Of a stretch of 20,551 bases of DNA, positions 18,994-20,551 are shown piece after piece (position 1 is the stretch's first letter; each line of letters starts with the position of its first letter). The notes under the pieces were generated by a model, which was given only the letters and a program-made list of their open reading frames with translations, ran no database searches and was not told where the DNA came from. The position numbers and the translations under genes were made by a program. This stretch comes from Gnetum montanum (lineage: Eukaryota; Streptophyta; Gnetopsida; Gnetales; Gnetaceae), in contig MNCI01036754.1 in assembly GCA_015680685.1 (NCBI GenBank), forward strand, positions 368,253 through 388,803. The letters are read 5' to 3'.

Positions 18994-19788
18994 TGATGAG
19001 TGGTGAGGTACCCCTACACTCAACCATACAAATAAGAGCGTTTCATGCACGATCTGGTCAAACTCCATAGACAGACTAGTTGTGATATCTAGAAAATTAT
19101 CCTTAGGTCACAGTTCGCTGTCTTCCCATCTGGACTAGTGTTAACTTTGTCACGTATGGTTTAGTCTAGAGTGAGGTGTATGATGTGTTCCTATATTAAT
19201 GTTACTCCTGAAGACAATGGAATATAATATTAACTAAGCTAAGAGAGAAAGGATGAGAGAGAATCTAAGCTAGCCTAAGTGCAATGAGTATCCGTTCCTT
19301 AATCATCCATACACATCTTAGACTTCGTGTATGACTACCACTAGGATTACCAAGTGCAGATCCTAGGTACGCTACTAGGTTTCCAAGTAGTCATACTTAA
19401 ATGCTCGTAACCAAGTCATACTCATTCCGTGTTTAACAGGAGTTTAAGGTGAGAAGAGATTAACTAAGGAAGCAATAAATAACAATTAAATAAATAATTA
19501 AGCTAAGAGAATGCTGCAATGATAAAGTAATCTTGATCTTTATTTCCGGTCATGTGCATGTCCAAGTACGTCACACTCGAATAAGGATGCCATACAATTA
19601 CAATCACCACACTACGGGCATACACTGGGAGAGAAGGGTTAAGAGAAGAACTACATAAAACTTAACACTTAAACTAGGAATTGACAAAAAGCTGCCTATT
19701 GGAACTATCTAACTCTTATTTATAGATGAGGAGACATGCTGCGATATCGCGTACGCGATATCGTGGTTAACTAAATGGTGACTCATCA
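18994..19788 (-). repeat. 5' LTR of element 2
   Basis: This 795-bp LTR has the same ends as its partner (TGATGAGT...ACTCATCA). It carries a TATA box at 19715-19725 and an AATAAA signal (TTTATT at 19539-19544). Relative to the left copy it has about 14 extra bases near 19082-19097 and an extra 14-bp unit with a second palindrome near 19751-19764. Confidence 0.93.
19715..19764 (-). promoter_or_regulatory. U3 promoter of right LTR, element 2: TATA box and two palindromes
   Basis: TATA box CTATAAATAAG at 19715-19725; palindromes GCGATATCGC at 19741-19750 and GCGATATCGT at 19755-19764, separated by GTAC. This LTR would have driven the gag transcript. Confidence 0.6.
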
Positions 19789-19793
19789 AAGAT
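19789..19793. repeat. Right target-site duplication of element 2 (AAGAT)
   Basis: Identical to 12458-12462 and directly outside the right LTR. Confidence 0.9.
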
Positions 19794-19997
19794 TTAAACA
19801 TTGAAGCGTCAAATGTTTAAGAAACAACTAGTACTTCAAATCACTAAACTAGAAACACACCAACATTTTGATTTCTAAAGTGCTTCATGGTATTTACACA
19901 AATCCCCTTTCATGTCCAAGTCCTACATCACCATCTTTAATGATGGTAGATCCTCCAACAATAACTAAAGTACCACCATCACCACCACTTTAGGGGA
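19794..19997 (+). pseudogene. Plus-strand coding relic, 3' part
   Basis: After removal of element 2 and one target copy, the frame that ends KLEALKKKI at 12462 resumes here (TLKRQMFKKQLVLQITKLE) after one TAA, still coiled-coil-like, then loses coding character. It ends near TTTAGGGGAGGG (19991-20002), a purine-rich run followed by TATTGCAAGAC. In a plus-strand retroelement that would fit a polypurine tract and LTR start, but no second LTR copy was found. Confidence 0.45.
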
Positions 19998-20530
19998 GGG
20001 TATTGCAAGACATGTAGGATTTCTTTGAGGGGCCTATGCCTAAGACCAAGAGTGGTCAAGTCCTGAAGTCAACACTTAATCTTCTCTAGCAAGATGTGAC
20101 TATTCTAGTCAATAGATTTTTCGTGTACTCCGACAACACCTGAAATTTGTTGGGACTACAGTTCAGTCTTATGCATAGCCTCCATAAGGGTTATAAAGTT
20201 AACCTGCCTTATTTTTTCTTGGTCATCCTACACTGGCAAAAAAGGGGTACCTACTCGAGTCTTATTTTTTCTCTATGGTAGGCGACACAAGGGAAGGCTT
20301 GGTTGGAGTTGTGGACATCTTCGGTTTCAGCAATTTATGACTATCAAAGGTTGCGTTGTGCTTTGCCTACGATGGTGGAACTCAAGCAAAGTTGGAGGAC
20401 TATAATGAGGGGCTAGGGGTTTGTAGGCTGAGGGGGTTTCAAGGGGTGATTTGGGGGGATCATCTCAACCCCTAAAATAGAGGGGGGATAAGCTGGTTGC
20501 CGTGGGATCTAGGGTAGAGAAGAAGTGCTT
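19998..20530. other. Right flank without recognisable gene
   Basis: No open frame with coding character and no RNA gene is visible. The last 150 bases are increasingly G-rich on the plus strand (runs of five to six G) before the terminal poly-G. Confidence 0.4.
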
Positions 20531-20551
20531 GGGGGGGGGGGGGGGGGGGGG
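20531..20551. repeat. Poly-G run at window end
   Basis: Twenty-one consecutive G reach the window edge. Such a run is rare in plant DNA and may mark a low-quality contig end, although the preceding sequence is itself G-rich. Confidence 0.9.

Larger units (their letters stand above)
12463..19788 (-). mobile_element. Element 2: complete non-autonomous LTR retrotransposon with gag and ORF X
   Basis: This 7,326-bp element has LTRs at 12463-13230 and 18994-19788, perfect 5-bp target duplications (AAGAT), a tRNA-Asp-like PBS next to the right LTR and a polypurine block next to the left one. Coding sense is the minus strand. In sense order it holds gag (18852 to 16867), about 1.5 kb of non-coding sequence with a second TATA box, then ORF X (15013 to 13412). 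No protease, reverse transcriptase, RNase H or integrase is recognisable, so pol functions must have come from a partner element. In one stretch of about 270 bp I count roughly 20 LTR differences by eye, mostly transitions, which indicates a moderately old insertion. Confidence 0.92.

Overview
The window looks like heterochromatin from a plant nuclear genome, probably a large one. There are no bacterial signals (operons, Shine-Dalgarno sites). Almost everything recognisable is transposable-element sequence: two related LTR retrotransposons whose primer-binding sites resemble the 3' end of plant tRNA-Asp, as in Athila/Tat-type Ty3/gypsy elements, plus one tRNA-derived SINE and older decayed coding debris. 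The species cannot be named from this sequence, and I see no intact host gene.

Layout: (1) 1-6565, element 1 on the minus strand. Its left LTR is cut by the window start (1-480), its right LTR is 5797-6565, and between them lies a decayed but frame-continuous Gag-protease gene (5656 down to 2597), a 15-bp minisatellite and about 1.7 kb of non-coding sequence. (2) 6566-12462, older debris: an LTR-like block with a TATA box on the minus strand, long AT-rich stretches without genes, a decayed plus-strand frame near 9.1-9.8 kb, a SINE with a perfect 20-bp target duplication (10501-10710), and a plus-strand coding relic (11421-12462). (3) 12463-19788, element 2 on the minus strand, complete, with 5-bp target duplications (AAGAT). 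It carries a decayed Gag gene (18852 down to 16867) and, between gag and the 3' LTR, a second 533-codon frame (15013 down to 13412, here ORF X) preceded by its own TATA box. Element 2 sits inside the plus-strand relic, which resumes at 19794. (4) 19998-20551, unassigned sequence ending in a run of 21 G.

How it fits together: neither element has recognisable reverse transcriptase, RNase H or integrase, so both look like non-autonomous gag-carrying elements (TR-GAG type) that would need pol supplied in trans. They share LTR ends (TGATG...CATCA), U3 layout, PBS, a 36-bp block at the polypurine tract and a homologous Gag core, but differ in cargo: protease in element 1, ORF X in element 2. Three features stand out. 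An 11-bp motif, AGTCATGGGGG on the sense strand, occurs eight times, four per element, including at both terminal polypurine tracts. The three long frames (about 2,200 codons) contain 32 internal stops but no frameshift, and 11 of the 14 stops in ORF X are TAG, which fits C-to-T loss of CAG codons by methylcytosine deamination. Short palindromes (GCGATATCGC) are clustered just upstream of the LTR TATA boxes, with different copy numbers between LTRs of the same element.
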